This document shows positions 18,290-28,635 of a DNA stretch of 64,000 nucleotides, piece after piece. A program made the translations under genes and the position numbers. Origin of the DNA: CAVVTR01 sp963751245 (GTDB lineage Bacteria; Acidobacteriota; Thermoanaerobaculia; Thermoanaerobaculales; Thermoanaerobaculaceae). Positions within the stretch are counted from its first letter, which is position 1. Each line of letters starts with the position of its first letter. Location of the stretch: positions 1-64,000 of the forward strand of contig CAVVTR010000001.1 of the NCBI GenBank assembly GCA_963751245.1, read 5' to 3'. Below the pieces are notes generated by a model. The model was not told the DNA's origin. It did not search any database and saw nothing but the letters and a program-made list of their open reading frames with translations.

Positions 18290-18520
18290 TTAGGGTACCG
18301 GATCAACACCTCCGGGATGAAATGGGTGGCATCGTAAGATTCTTTTAACAGCCAAAAGCAGACCGCTTCGTAGCCCATGCCGCATGATGGCCTGCCGGGC
18401 ATACTCCGAACAACTTGGATAGAAACGACATGAAGGTCCCAGAAGCGGCGACAGCGTATACTGGTATGCCCTGATTAAGAACACGAAAACGGTCTGGAAA
18501 AATTTATCGAGGATCATCAT
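18290..18520 (-). CDS. yidD: Membrane protein insertion efficiency factor YidD
   Basis: A 76-residue protein with the strongly conserved YidD core: RAYQYTLSPLLGPSCRFYPSCSEYA, with the invariant cysteines, followed by RCHPFHPGGVDPVP at the C-terminus. YidD is an inner-membrane-associated protein that helps YidC-dependent insertion. It starts inside the end of rnpA (17-base overlap), so the two are translationally coupled. It is intact, unlike its neighbours. Confidence 0.95.
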   Translation of the reverse strand: MMILDKFFQTVFVFLIRAYQYTLSPLLGPSCRFYPSCSEYARQAIMRHGLRSGLLLAVKRILRCHPFHPGGVDPVP

Positions 18521-18861
18521 ATCTCGATATCCGGTTAAAAATATTCTGCAATGATCGGTAAGCCTTTTCAGACGTAATGTCTGCGATTTGACTTTTTGCG
18601 ATAATGTTGATGTCCCATTCTCCCGATAGAAACTGCCGGTTTAATCGAAAAAATTCGCGTACAATACGTTTGATTCTGTTTCTTTTGACAGCTCGTCCGA
18701 CCTTTTTGGTGACGGTAACACCCAATCGTGACCGGCCGTGCCGGCTCGGGGCAAAAAACAGCAATAAAATATTCATTTTGTATCCTCCGGCCGGATTTTG
18801 ACAGTGCGATAAACTCATGTCGTTTTAAAATTCTGTCGGCCTTTGTGAAGGAAAATCGCAA
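18504..18861 (-). CDS. rnpA: Ribonuclease P protein component, frame-broken
   Basis: RnpA assists the RNase P RNA in maturing tRNA 5' ends. The N-terminal frame gives FTKADRILKRHEFIALSKSGRRI. A single-base break near 18,735 leads to GRSRLGVTVTKKVGRAVKRNRIKR and IVREFFR, the RNR motif that defines the family. Reconstructed length is about 118 residues, normal. It lies 82 bases downstream of rpmH and overlaps yidD, the usual bacterial order. Confidence 0.92.
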
Positions 18862-18943
18862 CGGACAAGCTTTTTCGTTTAATTTAGAAAATTACGAATA
18901 CAGAAACAGTTGAGTTTTATGGAAACGAATGAGTTTCTGCCTG

Positions 18944-19078
18944 TCAGGCAGACAGCCGAATTCTGCCTTTGGCTCTTCTCCGGTTAATGATTCTTCGGCC
19001 TGCTTTGGTGGACATCCGTTTAAGAAATCCATGATTTCGCGCCCTTTTAATTCTACTGGGCTGAAATGTTCGTTTCAT
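18944..19078 (-). CDS. rpmH: 50S ribosomal protein L34
   Basis: A 44-residue frame starting at ATG 19078 reads MKRTFQPSRIKRARNHGF, continues LKRMSTKAGRRIINRRRAKG and ends RIRLSA. This is the L34 sequence with its typical basic content and length (44-46). It is the first gene of the rpmH-rnpA-yidD-yidC-jag-mnmE transcription unit and has a promoter about 90 bases upstream. rpmH is normally the gene next to dnaA at the chromosome origin; here the next gene upstream is rng, so the usual junction is rearranged. Confidence 0.96.
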   Translation of the reverse strand: MKRTFQPSRIKRARNHGFLKRMSTKAGRRIINRRRAKGRIRLSA

Positions 19079-19167
19079 TTTAAATATCCCTTATGTGTAT
19101 TTTCTTGCTTGAATTTTTCAATCACGGCACATCGACAATGTTGCAACGTGCTACTATAAATCAGATA

Positions 19168-19196
19168 AATAGAGCACAAGAAAATTTTTCTGTCAA
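19168..19196 (-). promoter_or_regulatory. Promoter of the rpmH operon
   Basis: On the minus strand TTGACA (19196-19191) is followed after exactly 17 bases by TCTATT (19173-19168). The start of rpmH lies about 90 bases downstream. A perfect -35 box at a ribosomal-protein gene makes this convincing although the -10 is 4 of 6. Confidence 0.65.
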
Positions 19197-19242
19197 GAGC
19201 AAATATCCGAAATTGGTACAAAATTTGATACTGGTCATGGCT

Positions 19243-20778
19243 TTATTGACTGTGAACTTCAAAGATATCAAATTGTTCCATGTGAAACTCGGGGTTGGGA
19301 TAAATTACAATTTGCTTACCGATGTCCCGTTCGAGTTTGGAAATGAGTAAATCTTCTTCACCCAGAAAAAGTTCGGCAATTCGCGGATTGACCCTGAGCG
19401 TCAGCTGTGTGCTGTCCATATCATGAGCATCCCGCAGAATCTCACGGTAAATATTATAACAAATGGACTGTCTGGAAATCAGATACCCCTCGCCATCACA
19501 ATAAAAGCACGGCTCACAAAGAATTCGGGTCAGAGGCTCCCGGGTGCGCTTGCGGGTCATCTGAATTAAGCCCATTTCAGAGATGGGAAGAACATGGGTT
19601 TTGCTTTTGTCTTTTTTCAGAGCCTCCCTCAGGGCATTAAAGACTTTTTCCTGATTGGACTTTTTTTCCATGTCGATGAAATCAATAATGATAATGCCCC
19701 CAAGATCCCTGAGTCTGATTTGGTATGCGATTTCCTTAACCGCCTCCAGATTGGTCTTTAAAATCGTCTCTTCCAGGTTGTGTTTCCCGACATAGCGACC
19801 CGTATTGACATCAATGGCAACCAGGGCCTCCGTATGTTCTATCAAAATATAGCCGCCTGACTTCAGCCATACTTTCCTTTTCAAGGCTCGGGAAATATCT
19901 CCCTCCAGATTATAGGCATCAAAAATCGGCTCTGAGCCCTCATACAGCACAACATGGTCCTTTAGGCCGGGCATATAATTGTCCAGAAAGGATAGAACCG
20001 CGTGGTAGGTTGGTTTTGAATCTATGACCAGTTTTTCTACTTCCTGAATCAGAAGATCACGCACTGCTCGCAGACTGATGGAAAGCTCAGCATGCAAAAG
20101 GGAGGGCGCCCGGGCAATCTCAAATTTTTTCTGAATGTTTTTCCACAGATTGTTTAAAAACCCCATTTCGTAGGCCAGCTTTTCTTCCTGTTCGCCTTCC
20201 GCCGCGGTTCTCACAATATACCCGAAATCCTCAGTTCTCAGCTTCTGTACCATTCCTTTTAAACGCTCCCGCTCGGCTTCATCTTCGATGCGCCGGGAGA
20301 CGCCGATATGATCGGAAGTGGGCATTAGAACCAGAAACCGACCGGGAAGAGAAATATATGAAGAAATGCGAGCCCCTTTGGTTCCCATGGGAGATTTCGC
20401 CGCCTGAACCAGAATCTCCTGTCCCTCCCGGAGAATTTCTTCAATACTGAAATCACGCTTTTTAAAAAATTCCTGATTTGGGTTTTCCTCTGGACTGTCT
20501 TCGTCCACCTCGGATTCGATGTCAAATAGCCGCTCATATTCCTTATAATTGTCATAGAACACATCATCCACGTAGATGAAAGCCGCCTGATTTAATCCGA
20601 TATTCACAAAGGCCGCCTGCATACCGGGCAAAACACGCAACACCCGTCCTTTATAAATATTGCCGGCGATATCGGAGTCATCACCGCGATCGACATAAAG
20701 CTCTGCAATGTTACCATCATCCAACAGTGCTACCCGCGTTTCATGTTCGGTTACATTGATGACGAGTTGTTTGTACAT
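19243..20778 (-). CDS. rng: Ribonuclease G/E family endoribonuclease
   Basis: An intact 511-residue RNase G-type enzyme. An S1 RNA-binding domain (about residues 38-125: GNIYKGRVLRVLPGMQAAFVNIG) precedes the catalytic domain with the two metal-binding aspartates in VAIDVNTGRY and GGIIIIDFIDME. The zinc-link cysteines appear in CEPCFYCDGEGY. Length and lack of the long disordered C-terminal tail fit RNase G rather than full-length RNase E. It processes 16S rRNA 5' ends and decays mRNA at the inner membrane. Its end is 164 bases from the rpmH start. Confidence 0.93.
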   Translation of the reverse strand: MYKQLVINVTEHETRVALLDDGNIAELYVDRGDDSDIAGNIYKGRVLRVLPGMQAAFVNIGLNQAAFIYVDDVFYDNYKEYERLFDIESEVDEDSPEENPNQEFFKKRDFSIEEILREGQEILVQAAKSPMGTKGARISSYISLPGRFLVLMPTSDHIGVSRRIEDEAERERLKGMVQKLRTEDFGYIVRTAAEGEQEEKLAYEMGFLNNLWKNIQKKFEIARAPSLLHAELSISLRAVRDLLIQEVEKLVIDSKPTYHAVLSFLDNYMPGLKDHVVLYEGSEPIFDAYNLEGDISRALKRKVWLKSGGYILIEHTEALVAIDVNTGRYVGKHNLEETILKTNLEAVKEIAYQIRLRDLGGIIIIDFIDMEKKSNQEKVFNALREALKKDKSKTHVLPISEMGLIQMTRKRTREPLTRILCEPCFYCDGEGYLISRQSICYNIYREILRDAHDMDSTQLTLRVNPRIAELFLGEEDLLISKLERDIGKQIVIYPNPEFHMEQFDIFEVHSQ

Positions 20779-20881
20779 TCTTATAAGACTCCGTTTTGTG
20801 AGTAGAGAGCAGAGGGCATGGGCATAGGTTAAAGGACAAATTGATCATAACCACTGCCATAGATTTCTAAGAGACGTTGAG

Positions 20882-21178
20882 CTAAATCCTGGAAGCGGAA
20901 GAAATACTCTCTGCTATCATCGCTTTTGCCCTCTGCTTAACAACCTTTGCCTGTTTGATTTGCTCTTCAGCAACACTGAAAATATGCCGCAGGATCAGTG
21001 CAGGCCGCACGGTTTTTCCAGCCACCGACATAAGCGTCAGCTGCAGACGCGTTGGATCCAGAAATATAATATCTAATACCATATCCTTTAAATTTATCTT
21101 TTTCAACTTTCCTTTTCGATTCGAAAGTGAAATGCTAACCTCAGATGCGTGGTTAAAAGATCGCAAGTTTTTCTTCAT
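20882..21178 (-). CDS. Small conserved hypothetical protein, coupled to radical SAM gene
   Basis: This 98-residue soluble protein (MKKNLRSFNHASEVSISLSN at the start, IFSVAEEQIKQAKVVKQRAKAM near the end) matches no family I can name. The start at ATG 21178 is fixed by overlap with the stop of the upstream DUF2344 protein: the bases read TGATG, with GAGGAGG 8 bases before. Tight coupling suggests a working partnership with the radical SAM protein. It is followed 103 bases later by rng. The frame is intact. Confidence 0.6.
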   Translation of the reverse strand: MKKNLRSFNHASEVSISLSNRKGKLKKINLKDMVLDIIFLDPTRLQLTLMSVAGKTVRPALILRHIFSVAEEQIKQAKVVKQRAKAMIAESISSASRI

Positions 21179-23450
21179 CAAATTCGCCTCCTCGCAAGGT
21201 GATCAGATAAGTAGTTGACCTTTGGCGCCTGGCTGCCGGGTTTTTGAGAAATTAGTTTGCACGAATCTACGGCAAGGCCGCCGGGAAGATGGGCGTTCAG
21301 CCGCCGGGTGACAGCTCTCCGGGCGAACAAAGTCCGGCACGCTTATCGTGAAATGCTCCTGTTGGCTTTCAATTCCAATGGGCAACGGATCATCAAAAGA
21401 AATCTTTGGCTTGGGGTGAAAGCCCTGCGAAAACAGCAATCGGTATTTCAGCGCGCTTGAGGGCCCGTAAAAAAACATTGACCATTTCAAGATGGCCAAG
21501 ATATTTGGCCTGATCCAGTTTGGAGTAATAAACGGCCAAATTCTTAGAACCTGTCTCCAAATCATTTGTTGTCCCGTGGTCCGCTACAAGGTTCATTTTG
21601 GAAGTCCGGTATACGTTTTCACATCAATTTTCCCAAAATCACATGCGCCGCACTGCGCACACACCCTCCTGCCGGCAGTCACCCGTAAAGGAGCAATCCT
21701 ATGCCTTTTGCCACTCCTGTTTTAAGAAAATCTTTGCTGACACGGCTGTCGATATGATCCCAGGGAAAAGCTTCATTAAGGTTTTGCTTTCCGGCCGAAA
21801 AAAAATCAGGATCGATTCCCGCTTCTTCGATAGCCTCTTGCCACAAGGGGTAATGGAACTTATCACTCCAGCCGTCAAAGCGGCATCCTTTTTTATAAGC
21901 GGCGATCAGCAGGCGGCATAGACGTCGATCTCCCCGGGCCCACAGCCCTTCCAGTCGGCTGACCTCAGGATTTTGCCATTTGAATTGAATTCCGGGAAGT
22001 TTTAAATGATCATGAAGCCAGTTGATCTTTGACCGGGATTCAGCCAAAGAAATCTGCCCGGCCCATTGAAAAGGGGTATGTGATTTGGGAATAAATGTGG
22101 CGACACTGACATTGATTTTCCCCAGACGTCCATTGTGGCTTTTAATTTTTCGCAGTTTTTTAACCAGTTCCACCAGAGCTTCAAGATCATCGTCCGTTTC
22201 AGTGGGCAGACCGATCATAAAATACAGCTTGATAACCTGCCATCCCAGATTGAAGGCGTCTTTTACCGTATCGATGATTTCCTCTTCACTGATATTTTTG
22301 TTGATTACATCCCGCAGTCTTTGGCTGCCGGCTTCCGGCGCGATGGTAAATCCGGTTTTACGGACCTTTTTGATGAGCTTCATCAATTCGGGAGTCAGTG
22401 TACCCGCTCGCAGGGAGGGCAGGGAAACGGCAATATTTTCGGAGGCGAAGCGGCTCATCAACCGTTCCATCAGCGGCACGATACATCTATAATCGCCGGT
22501 ACTCAAAGATAGCAAAGAGATGTCTTCATACCCGGTGGCGGCGATGGCGCTGGCGGATAGTGACAGCAAATGTTCCGGTGAGCGCTCACGCACCGGACGA
22601 TAAATCATGCCGGCCTGACAAAATCGGCACCCCCGGGTGCAGCCCCGGGAAACCTCCAGCCGCAGCCGGTCATGGACGGGTTTGCCAAAAGGGATGATGG
22701 GTTTTTCAGGAAATGGTATTTTATCCAGATCGGGGACAATGGCTCGTCGAACTTTTGTGTAATTTGAAAGCTGCGGGACCAATGGTTTGAATACCGCGGA
22801 TCATCGATCGCGGAATTTAAAAAAAGAGGGGATATAGACGCCTTCAATTTGCGACCATCTTTTCAGCAGATGCGTTTTATTTTCGGCCCGGGCGTCTTTT
22901 TCCAGCGAAGCCAGGCTCTCGGCCATTTCCATCACAACGTCTTCGCCGTCACCCACAACGATGGCATCAAAAAATGTCGGCAATAGGTTCCGGGTTGCAG
23001 GTACACGGACCACCGGCAATGATCAAAGGGTGAGAAGGACTCCTTTCGGAAGCCAGAAAAGGGATTTGGGCCAAATCAAGGATGGTAAGGACATTGGTGT
23101 AGTTCAACTCATATAAAAGACTGAATCCGATGATATCAAAACTGCTGATTGGTTCGCGGGATTCCAGTGAAAAAAGTGGGCGTCTGTGTCTTCTCAGAAT
23201 GTATTCCATATCCGATCCCGGGTGCGAATACCCTTTCTGCCGCAATGTCCGGGTTCGCATTCAGGATGTGGTAAAGTATCTGCATCCCGAAATGGGACGT
23301 CCCGATTTCGTACAGATCAGGAAACGCCAGCGCAAAACGGAGCTTGACCCGATCCAAGTCCTTTTTTATGGTATTAATTTCCGAACCCAGATAGCGGCTT
23401 GGTTTTTCGACAAATGGCAGTATATCGTCCAAAGATTCCATAATATGCAC
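21178..23450 (-). CDS. B12-type radical SAM protein with DUF2344 domain, frame-broken
   Basis: Six frame segments make one long protein. The N-terminal part (VEKPSRYLGSEINTIKKD, then RFALAFPDLYEIGTSHFGMQILYHIL) belongs to the TIGR03960-type family. A B12-binding-like region follows (DIIGFSLLYELNYTNV, IAGGPCTCNPEPIADI, FDAIVVGDGEDVV). The radical SAM core has CTRGCRFCQAGMIYRP, the CxxxCxxC cluster motif, and FTIAPEAGSQRLRDVINKN. After a shift near 21,680 comes the DUF2344 domain (SALKYRLLFSQGFHPKPKISF), ending VNYLSDHLARRRI. Reconstructed length is about 755-800 residues. The reaction is unknown. It often sits next to rng (RNase G/E), as here. Confidence 0.82.
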
Positions 23451-23611
23451 ACGAAAAGTTCCTTCTACAGAAATTTTAAATATTTATTGTTATCTTCCTG
23501 CCAGGATAACTTTTAAAGTCATAAAAAGATAGCTGGAATTTATATTTTTGATGATTATTTTTTCGGTTGACTAAAAATCTCAAGATGATCTGCAACTCAC
23601 GAGGACATCTG

Positions 23612-25034
23612 ATGCAAGCATCCAGACAAGTCAACAATTTACGATTCAATGCAATTATTATTTTGTCAATCTTCTCGCTGATTCTAATCCAGTCACCCGA
23701 GTGCTCTGGTCATGAATTGAATCGCGAAACCCCCGTTGTAAAGGCAGTGCGCAAGGTCAGCCCGGCAGTGGTAAATATAAGTTCTGCTTATGAAGTTCGC
23801 AAGCACACCAGTCCATTTTCGGGATTTGGTCTCAATCCTTTTTTCAATGAATTTTTCAGGGATTTTTTTGATCCTCGCTTTGAAAGCCGACAGCAGAATA
23901 CCAGCCTGGGGTCCGGAGTGATAATTGATGGAGAAAAGGGGCTAATATTGACCAATGCCCATGTCATCCAGGAAGCCGGCACCATCAAAGTGGTCGTGCA
24001 GGATGAACGCGAATTCGAGGCCAGGATTGTGGGTGCGGATCCGGATTCTGATCTGGCGGTGTCTGAAGATCGATTCCAAAGACCGGCTTCCGGCCATCAA
24101 AATGGGCAGCAGCGATGATCTGATGATCGGTGAGACCGTCATTGCCATCGGCAATCCCTTCGGTTTTTCCCACACGGTGACAACCGGTGTCATCAGCGCC
24201 TTAAACCGCAGTGTTCGGGCCCAGGACAGAGTGTATAATGATTTCATTCAGATCGATGCCTCTATTAATCCCGGCAACAGCGGAGGACCGTTGTTGAACA
24301 TCAACGGGGATTTGATCGGAATCAATACCGCCATCTACGCCAAAGCCCAGGGAATCGGGTTTGCGATCCCCATCGACAAGGCCCGTAAAATCATATCCGA
24401 TCTGATTCAATACGGCGAAGTGATTCAGGCCTGGATAGGCATCACCGTGCAAAACTTGGATGAAACACTGGGCAGGTATCTGAATATTCAGGATAATAAG
24501 GGAGTCATCGTAAAAACGGTGGAACCGCAAAGCCCTGCTAAAGAGGCGGGATGCAGGAAAGCGATATTATTCTATCAATCGATGACAAAAAAATTAATTC
24601 CAACAGATGATTACAACTCGGCCATCAAGAGCATAGCCGCCGGGGATACGCTGCGGGCAAAGATCCGGCGCAACGGAACACAGAACAGAACGTGGTGATA
24701 AATACAAAAGTGTACCCCCTTGAACTGGCCGACGAATCTGGCCTTCCGGCTGATGGGGATCAAAGTCGAGGAGTCTAACGCAGGAAAAAAGAAAGGCGTA
24801 TCGAATTTATGCCCAGGGAAGGGGTGGTAATTTCAAAAATAAAGAAAAATTCGTATCTTGACCACATCGGCGCCCAACCGGGAGATGTGATTCGCCAGAT
24901 AGATGATCATATCATCCAGAACGAGTGAGGATTTTAAAAAGGCCGTCATCAAATCCCGGCGAAAAAAATCGATCGTGCTGCTGCTGCAGAGGGGAGAGCA
25001 GGGGTACTATATAACGGTCACGTTAGCGGCTTAA
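23612..25034 (+). CDS. HtrA/DegP-type periplasmic serine protease, frame-broken
   Basis: A quality-control protease of the envelope. The start at 23612 has GAGGA upstream, followed by a hydrophobic signal segment (FNAIIILSIFSLILIQ). The trypsin-like domain shows all three catalytic residues: His in LTNAHVIQ, Asp in DPDSDLAV and Ser in NPGNSGGPL. Two PDZ domains follow (AWIGITVQNLDETLGRYL, and later GVVISKIKKNSYLDHIGAQPGD). Single-base breaks occur near 24,060, 24,550, 24,680 and at several places beyond 24,740. The reconstructed end is LQRGEQGYYITVTLAA at 25034. Length of about 470 residues is normal. Confidence 0.88.
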
Positions 25035-25190
25035 AGCTCAAAACTTGAAACGTGATATGGCCGGAAAATAAGCCTAAAAAGGCAGAATAAATATTATACC
25101 TTGTTATTTTAAGGTGAGGCATTGAGCTAAAAATGAAATTCCGACTTTTTATGAATTTATCAAATTTTCAATTTGGCGGAATGGGGCGTA

Positions 25191-26264
25191 TTATTTACTG
25201 CAAAAAAAGTGAAGATTAAAGGGATCATCCGGTATTTCAAGGACCTGAATTCCTCGAAAACCAGCATTTTCGAGCATTTCGACCGCCTTTTCTCGTCCCC
25301 ACATCATTCCCAGACCGGTGCCTCCATCTACCATGCCCACCGGCATACAATGCATCAAGCTTACCGTGTATAAAAACGGCGCCATTGGGAGGGCCAAATT
25401 GTCCGCTAAATTTGAATTGGCGGCAATATCCACCATTGAAAAGAGGCCGTCTGGTGCCAGAATATGGTGAACTCCCCGAAGAGCATCCAGGGGTCGGGTT
25501 TGATCATGAATGGCGTCAAAAGCCGTGACATAGTCGAAAGAACCCTTCATTTCCATATTATTTTTAAGATGTGCGGCATCCAGCACCATAAAGTCAAGGT
25601 TTTCGACTTTGTTGCCGCCGAGCCTGTCTGCGGGCCACATCGATCGCTTCGGCGAGATGTCTATCCCGACGAAACGGCTTTGCGGAAATGCTTGGGCCAT
25701 GATAATCACGGCGACCCCTTCGGCACACCCCAGATCACAAACCCGAATACCGGATTTCAAGCGCGGAAATGATTCGGCCGTTGTCGACAGAGGGTAAAAA
25801 TTTGTTTACCAAAACCTGACTGTGCTTGGCATTGGCCAGTTGGGACATGAAAGCCTGAAATTTCGGATAGTGGTCGTAGGTGACACCTTCTCCGGTGGCG
25901 AAATCCTGCGATTACCGCCTCCATGGCACATGTGGTTAAAAGGGGTATCTCCTGGGTATATACGCCTAAATTAGAATTGCCGGCCCGTCGGGTGATCAAG
26001 TCCCCGACATTGTTTCGGCAGATAGTATTGATTTTCACAATCCTCTGCCTGGGACAATTCCACAATTTCAGCGGTGGTCATGACACCCAGCCACTCCTGG
26101 ACATAGCGCGGGTTCAAACCGGCCTGTCGGATATAGTCGGCGATGGGTTGAGGACTTTCAAATGTATCCATAACATCAAAAAGACCGGTTCGGTATCCGA
26201 TGGCCATGGCAAGGTTTATGGCACCGTAATTTAAAATATCGATCATTTTTTCTGAGAAAGACAT
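25191..26264 (-). CDS. SAM-dependent methyltransferase with winged-helix N-terminus, frame-broken
   Basis: The first part (MIDILNYGAINLAMAIGYRTGLFDVMD, then GLNPRYVQEWLGVMTTAEIVEL) is the dimerising helical/winged-helix domain seen in O-methyltransferase-like and animal-type methyltransferases. After breaks near 25,990, 25,910 and 25,760 the class I SAM domain appears: RVCDLGCAEGVAVIIMAQAF (motif I), FVGIDIS, VTAFDAIHDQ (motif IV) and APDGLFSMVDI. Reconstructed length is about 355 residues. The substrate is unknown. It stands alone, convergent with htrA. Confidence 0.78.
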
Positions 26265-26630
26265 TTTTGCCGGGACTGGAGATTATGCTCTCATGCTCGC
26301 AGGAGGGAAAGTGATGGTAACTGAATGGTCCGGTTTGCTGTGAAAAACGAGTTATTATTATATTTAAATGGATTTTTCCATTATTTTGACCCAGGATAAT
26401 TCTTCAGTCTGATGATCGGCTTCTAAAATTGCGGGTTTCCGGAAGCTTTCCAGGAATTCCTAATTGGCTGATCATTTTCATACCAAACTGTTTCATCCGT
26501 CTCATCTATAAGTGATTCTTCCATAACCAAACGCCTTTCTTTCAAAGTCTAGATTGAATTTATTTAAGAAAGAACGGACAAATATCAACTATATTCATAT
26601 TGTAAAGCCTAATTTTTATAGATTTTTTTA
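26265..26630. other. Intergenic region with possible tiny frames
   Basis: The 446 bases between the methyltransferase and the small membrane gene contain no clear protein gene; the promoter at 26631 is listed separately. Two very short frames are visible. On the + strand near 26,305 a strong AGGAGG site leads into a nine-codon frame (MVTEWSGLL). On the minus strand 26423-26524 encodes 33 residues starting MEESLIDETDETVWYENDQP. Neither can be supported beyond a ribosome site. Confidence 0.3.
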
Positions 26631-26660
26631 TTGACATAGAATATGTGGCATATGTATAGA
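26631..26660 (+). promoter_or_regulatory. Sigma-70-type promoter
   Basis: TTGACA (26631-26636) and TATAGA (26655-26660) are spaced by 18 bases and lie 51 bases before the ATG of the small membrane protein gene, in an A/T-rich stretch. Confidence 0.55.
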
Positions 26661-26710
26661 ATTGTTTAAAGAAAAAAGTTGATAAAACCAGGTCCAAGGG
26701 GGTATTTCAA

Positions 26711-27010
26711 ATGCAGTCTCTGGTAATATTGGCACAGGACATTCCCTGGGTAATGGCCCCGGCTTCATTGATAGCGGCAATGGCGATAATTTCAATCATC
26801 GCAGCTGTGATTCGACTCACCCAAAAGGCATCCAAAGTAATGATGCTGGGCGTGATGATAGCATTGACTGTGGGTGTCATGCTTAATGCAGGTGGTGCAA
26901 TAACCCAACCCGATTTTTTATCCCTCCGAGGCGGACCTCGTCCATTCTTTAATTCTGCTCCAGGCTTTTTACCCCATCTCTTCTGTCGCAAAGTACAAAA
27001 CCAATTATAG
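26711..27010 (+). CDS. Small hydrophobic hypothetical protein
   Basis: A 99-codon frame starting MQSLVILAQDIPWVM. Residues 12-38 (WVMAPASLIAAMAIISIIAAVI) and about 44-62 (VMMLGVMIALTVGVML) are likely membrane helices; the remainder is Pro/Gly-rich with no motif. GGGGGT lies 8-10 bases before the ATG and a good promoter is 50 bases upstream. I do not recognise it. The opposite strand is also open here, so coding is only moderately supported, and the C-terminal third may be out of frame given the indels in this half. Confidence 0.35.
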   Translation: MQSLVILAQDIPWVMAPASLIAAMAIISIIAAVIRLTQKASKVMMLGVMIALTVGVMLNAGGAITQPDFLSLRGGPRPFFNSAPGFLPHLFCRKVQNQL

Positions 27011-27130
27011 TTTGTATGGGAACCGATTTTCCTTGATAGACGGCAATGGATTAATATACTGATATAGTGTTCGATACTTCATTTTCCAACCTTTGAATTG
27101 GGTTTAACCGGCAATTATGGAGATGAATCC

Positions 27131-28516
27131 ATGAAACGAGAAAAAATATTCAAATTGTTAAGTCCGAGACGCCCATGGATGAGGTGTTGATAAAAGGCTG
27201 GGTCAGAACCCTGCGGACCTCAAAGACATTTTCATTTCTTGAAATCAACGACGGTTCCTGTCTGAAAAACATACAGGTAATCGCCCATGACGCGCTTGCC
27301 GAATTATGAGGATATAAAAAAATTAACCACCGGTTCCGCGGTGATCGTCAGCGGAAAACTGATCAAATCCCAAGGCTCAGGTCAAAAATGGGAAATCTCA
27401 GGCAGAACATGTCGAAATTGTCAGCCTGGCACCGGAGACCTATGCTTTGCAGAAAAAGCGTCATAGCGATGAATTTTTAAGGACCATTGCCCATCTAAGA
27501 CCCAGAACAAACAAATACGGGGCCGCCTTTCGGATACGATCTGAAATGTCCTACGCGGTGCATAAATTTTTCAAGGACAGAAATTTTCGTTATATCCACA
27601 CACCCATTCTTACCGGATCGGATTGCGAAGGTGCCGGCGAATTATTCAAAGTGACGGCGTTGGACTTGGACAATCTGCCGCTAAAAGATGGAAAGACGGA
27701 CTATATGAAGGATTTTTTCGGCAAAGAAGCCAATCTCACCGTCTCCGGACAGCTTTCGGCAGAGATGTTTTGTCTGGCCCTGGGCGATGTCTATACCTTC
27801 GGTCCAACCTTCAGGGCTGAAAATTCAAACACCCGCCGTCATGCGGCGGAGTTCTGGATGATCGAACCTGAAATGGCCTTCTGCGATCTGGCAGGGAACA
27901 TGGATCTTGGTGAAGAGCTTATCAAATACCTGATCATCCTATGCCATGGATGAATGCGCCGAGGACCTCGAGCTTTTTGCAAAATGGGTGGATAAAAATT
28001 TGATGTCGACCCTGGAAAATACCGCCACCTCGGATTACGTTCGATTGCCTTACCGGGAGGCGGTCGATATTTTGCAAGCATCCGGTCATAAATTTGAGTA
28101 TGAAATCGGATTCGGCAAGGACCTGCAGACGGAGCATGAACGGTATCTGACCGAACAACATTTTAAAAAACCGGTCATCGTTTATGATTATCCCAAAACC
28201 ATAAAACCGTTTTACATGCGTTTGAATGACGATAATGAAACCGTCGCGGCCATGGATGTTTTGGTGCCCAACATCGGAGAAATCATCGGCGGCAGCCAGC
28301 GCGAAGAACGCCTGGACGTGCTGGAAGCACGGATGGATGAAAGCGGAATGGACAAAGCGCCATACTGGTGGTACCTGGAATCCCGCATGTATCGGTAGCG
28401 TTCCTCACAGCGGCTTCGGGCTGGGCTTTGAGCGTCTGCTGATGCTGGTCACCGGCATCAGCAATATTCGGGATGTCATTCCTTTTCCAAGAACGCCGAA
28501 CAACCTGGAATTTTAA
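27131..28516 (+). CDS. asnS: Asparaginyl-tRNA synthetase, frame-broken
   Basis: A class IIb synthetase that charges tRNA-Asn. The OB-fold anticodon-binding domain is recognisable after the first break (VLIKGWVRTLRTSKTFSFLE, INDGSCLKNIQVI). The catalytic domain shows FRIRSEMSYAVHKFFKDRNF, motif 2 in TFRAENSNTRRHAAEFWMIE, and motif 3 in GFGLGFERLLMLVTG then RDVIPFPR. Single-base shifts lie near 27,170, 27,295, 27,395, 27,940 and 28,395. Reconstructed length is about 460 residues, normal for AsnRS. It precedes the panB start by 22 bases. Confidence 0.92.
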
Positions 28517-28538
28517 TAAAAAAAGGAGGAGACCCATC

Positions 28539-28635
28539 ATGACGAAGAAAAAAAGCGTGCTTGACTTTTACGCCATGAAGAGAAAGGGTGAAAAGATCAC
28601 TTTCCTGACAGCCTACGACTTTCCCACAGCCCATG
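28539..28635 (+). pseudogene. panB: 3-methyl-2-oxobutanoate hydroxymethyltransferase, 5' fragment
   Basis: Starting at ATG 28539, with AAGGAGG 9 bases upstream, the frame reads MTKKKSVLDFYAMKRKGEKI then TFLTAYDFPTAHA, the conserved N-terminus of PanB (ketopantoate synthesis, first step of pantothenate biosynthesis). After residue 33 the sequence changes abruptly to G/C-rich DNA that is not PanB. The remaining 230 or so residues are missing because the window switches to another genome here. Confidence 0.88.
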
